From contig DATKNQ010000013.1 of assembly GCA_035541265.1 (NCBI GenBank), positions 1 through 6,350 on the forward strand: 6,350 nucleotides of DNA. The letters run 5' to 3'. The translations under genes and the position numbers were made by a program. Origin of the DNA: Bog-159 sp035541265 (GTDB taxonomy: Bacteria > Acidobacteriota > Terriglobia > Bryobacterales > Bryobacteraceae). The stretch's first letter is position 1. Each line of letters begins with the position of its first letter. This document shows positions 6,154 to 6,350 of this stretch, one piece after another. Below the pieces are notes generated by a model, which saw nothing but the letters and a program-made list of their open reading frames with translations, had not been told where the DNA came from and ran no database searches.

Positions 6154-6220
6154 CCTGAAAACTGGAGATTAGGCGGGCGGAGTAGGGGTTTCCTTTCTGG
6201 TGAGTTTTGGAGCGTTCAGG

Positions 6221-6237
6221 GCCGACCAACGGGAGGC
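6221..6237. repeat. 17-bp direct repeat, copy 1
   Basis: GCCGACCAACGGGAGGC occurs here and again at 6329-6345, identical in all 17 bases, with a 108-bp period. The sequence after the repeat is similar but not identical (ACGCGG here, GCGGG in copy 2). It probably belongs to an interspersed intergenic repeat family. Confidence 0.75.
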
Positions 6238-6250
6238 ACGCGGAGCCTCC
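6232..6250. repeat. Hairpin attached to direct repeat copy 1
   Basis: GGAGGC (6232-6237), the end of the 17-bp repeat, pairs perfectly with GCCTCC (6245-6250) around the loop ACGCGGA. The GC-rich stem is not followed by a T-run on either strand. The second repeat copy may continue into an equivalent hairpin, but the window ends 5 bases after it. Confidence 0.5.
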
Positions 6251-6255
6251 AATAT

Positions 6256-6294
6256 GGTCTTGGTTTTGCCTTCTTAGAAAGGTTTTGGTTTTGG
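6256..6294 (+). repeat. GGTTTT-type short repeats
   Basis: Paired G runs separated by T-rich spacers recur: GGTCTTGGTTTTG (6256-6268) and GGTTTTGGTTTTGG (6281-6294), separated by a segment containing CCTTCTTAGAAAGG (6269-6282), an imperfect palindrome. This fills much of the space between the two 17-bp repeat copies. Confidence 0.45.
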
Positions 6295-6328
6295 CTTTTA
6301 AACCTTCTATCGGGGCAGACGGCTGCTC

Positions 6329-6345
6329 GCCGACCAACGGGAGGC
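6329..6345. repeat. 17-bp direct repeat, copy 2
   Basis: This is an exact second copy of GCCGACCAACGGGAGGC, 108 bases after the first. The window ends 5 bases later, so whether the array or element continues cannot be seen. Confidence 0.75.
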
Positions 6346-6350
6346 GCGGG

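Larger units (their letters stand above)
6043..6350. other. Non-coding right-hand region with repeats and hairpins
   Basis: No convincing gene was seen in these 308 bases. The longest frame (6337-6125, minus) has a TTG start, no ribosome binding site and composition unlike the neighbouring genes, and it runs across the direct repeats. The operon promoter must lie here but could not be fixed with confidence. From about 6251 to 6310 the sequence is visibly richer in T and A than the rest of the window. Confidence 0.6.

Noticed and set aside
6125..6337. 70-codon minus-strand frame in the right-hand non-coding region
   Set aside because: It has a TTG start inside a direct repeat, no ribosome binding site, and codons unlike the GC-rich pattern of neighbouring genes. 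It more likely arises from the repeat element.

Overview
The window is a GC-rich, densely packed bacterial chromosome segment with seven coding regions, six complete and one cut by the left edge, plus a roughly 300-base non-coding tail. The gene families and base composition would fit a soil or environmental bacterium such as an Acidobacteriota (Solibacter/Bryobacter-like) lineage. That is an impression from gene content, not a demonstrated assignment. No plasmid, phage, insertion sequence, CRISPR array, tRNA or rRNA was seen.

Left block (1-1589, minus strand): a GT39/ArnT-like multi-pass membrane glycosyltransferase, then after 17-18 bases the start of a secreted protein that runs off the left edge. 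Middle block (1671-3608, plus strand): an RNase H-like/TPR exonuclease of the YprB/MrfB type, then a short sugar transferase (monotopic phosphoglycosyl transferase). The 81-base divergent gap between the left and middle blocks holds a good sigma70-type promoter for the exonuclease. Its -10 box and predicted start point overlap both a direct and an inverted repeat.

Right block (6042-3619, minus strand): a tight three-gene operon of a YtxH-domain membrane protein, a cytoplasmic metallo-beta-lactamase-fold hydrolase, and an exported metallo-beta-lactamase-fold hydrolase with an alkylsulfatase-type dimerisation domain. The gaps are 3 and 30 bases. It converges on the sugar transferase with only 10 bases between stops. 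The right end (6043-6350) shows no convincing gene. It carries a 17-bp direct repeat at a 108-bp period, a hairpin attached to the first copy, GGTTTT-type runs and a second separate hairpin, which looks like an interspersed intergenic repeat element.

Functionally there are three themes: envelope or glycan assembly (GT39 protein and phosphoglycosyl transferase, in different operons), DNA processing or repair (MrfB-like exonuclease, without an adjacent MrfA helicase), and hydrolysis of an unknown substrate by a cytoplasmic/exported pair of metallo-hydrolases. I do not see clear evidence of a wholly new system. The best candidates for a second look are the operator-like structure before the exonuclease, the tandem metallo-hydrolase operon and the repeat element at the right edge.
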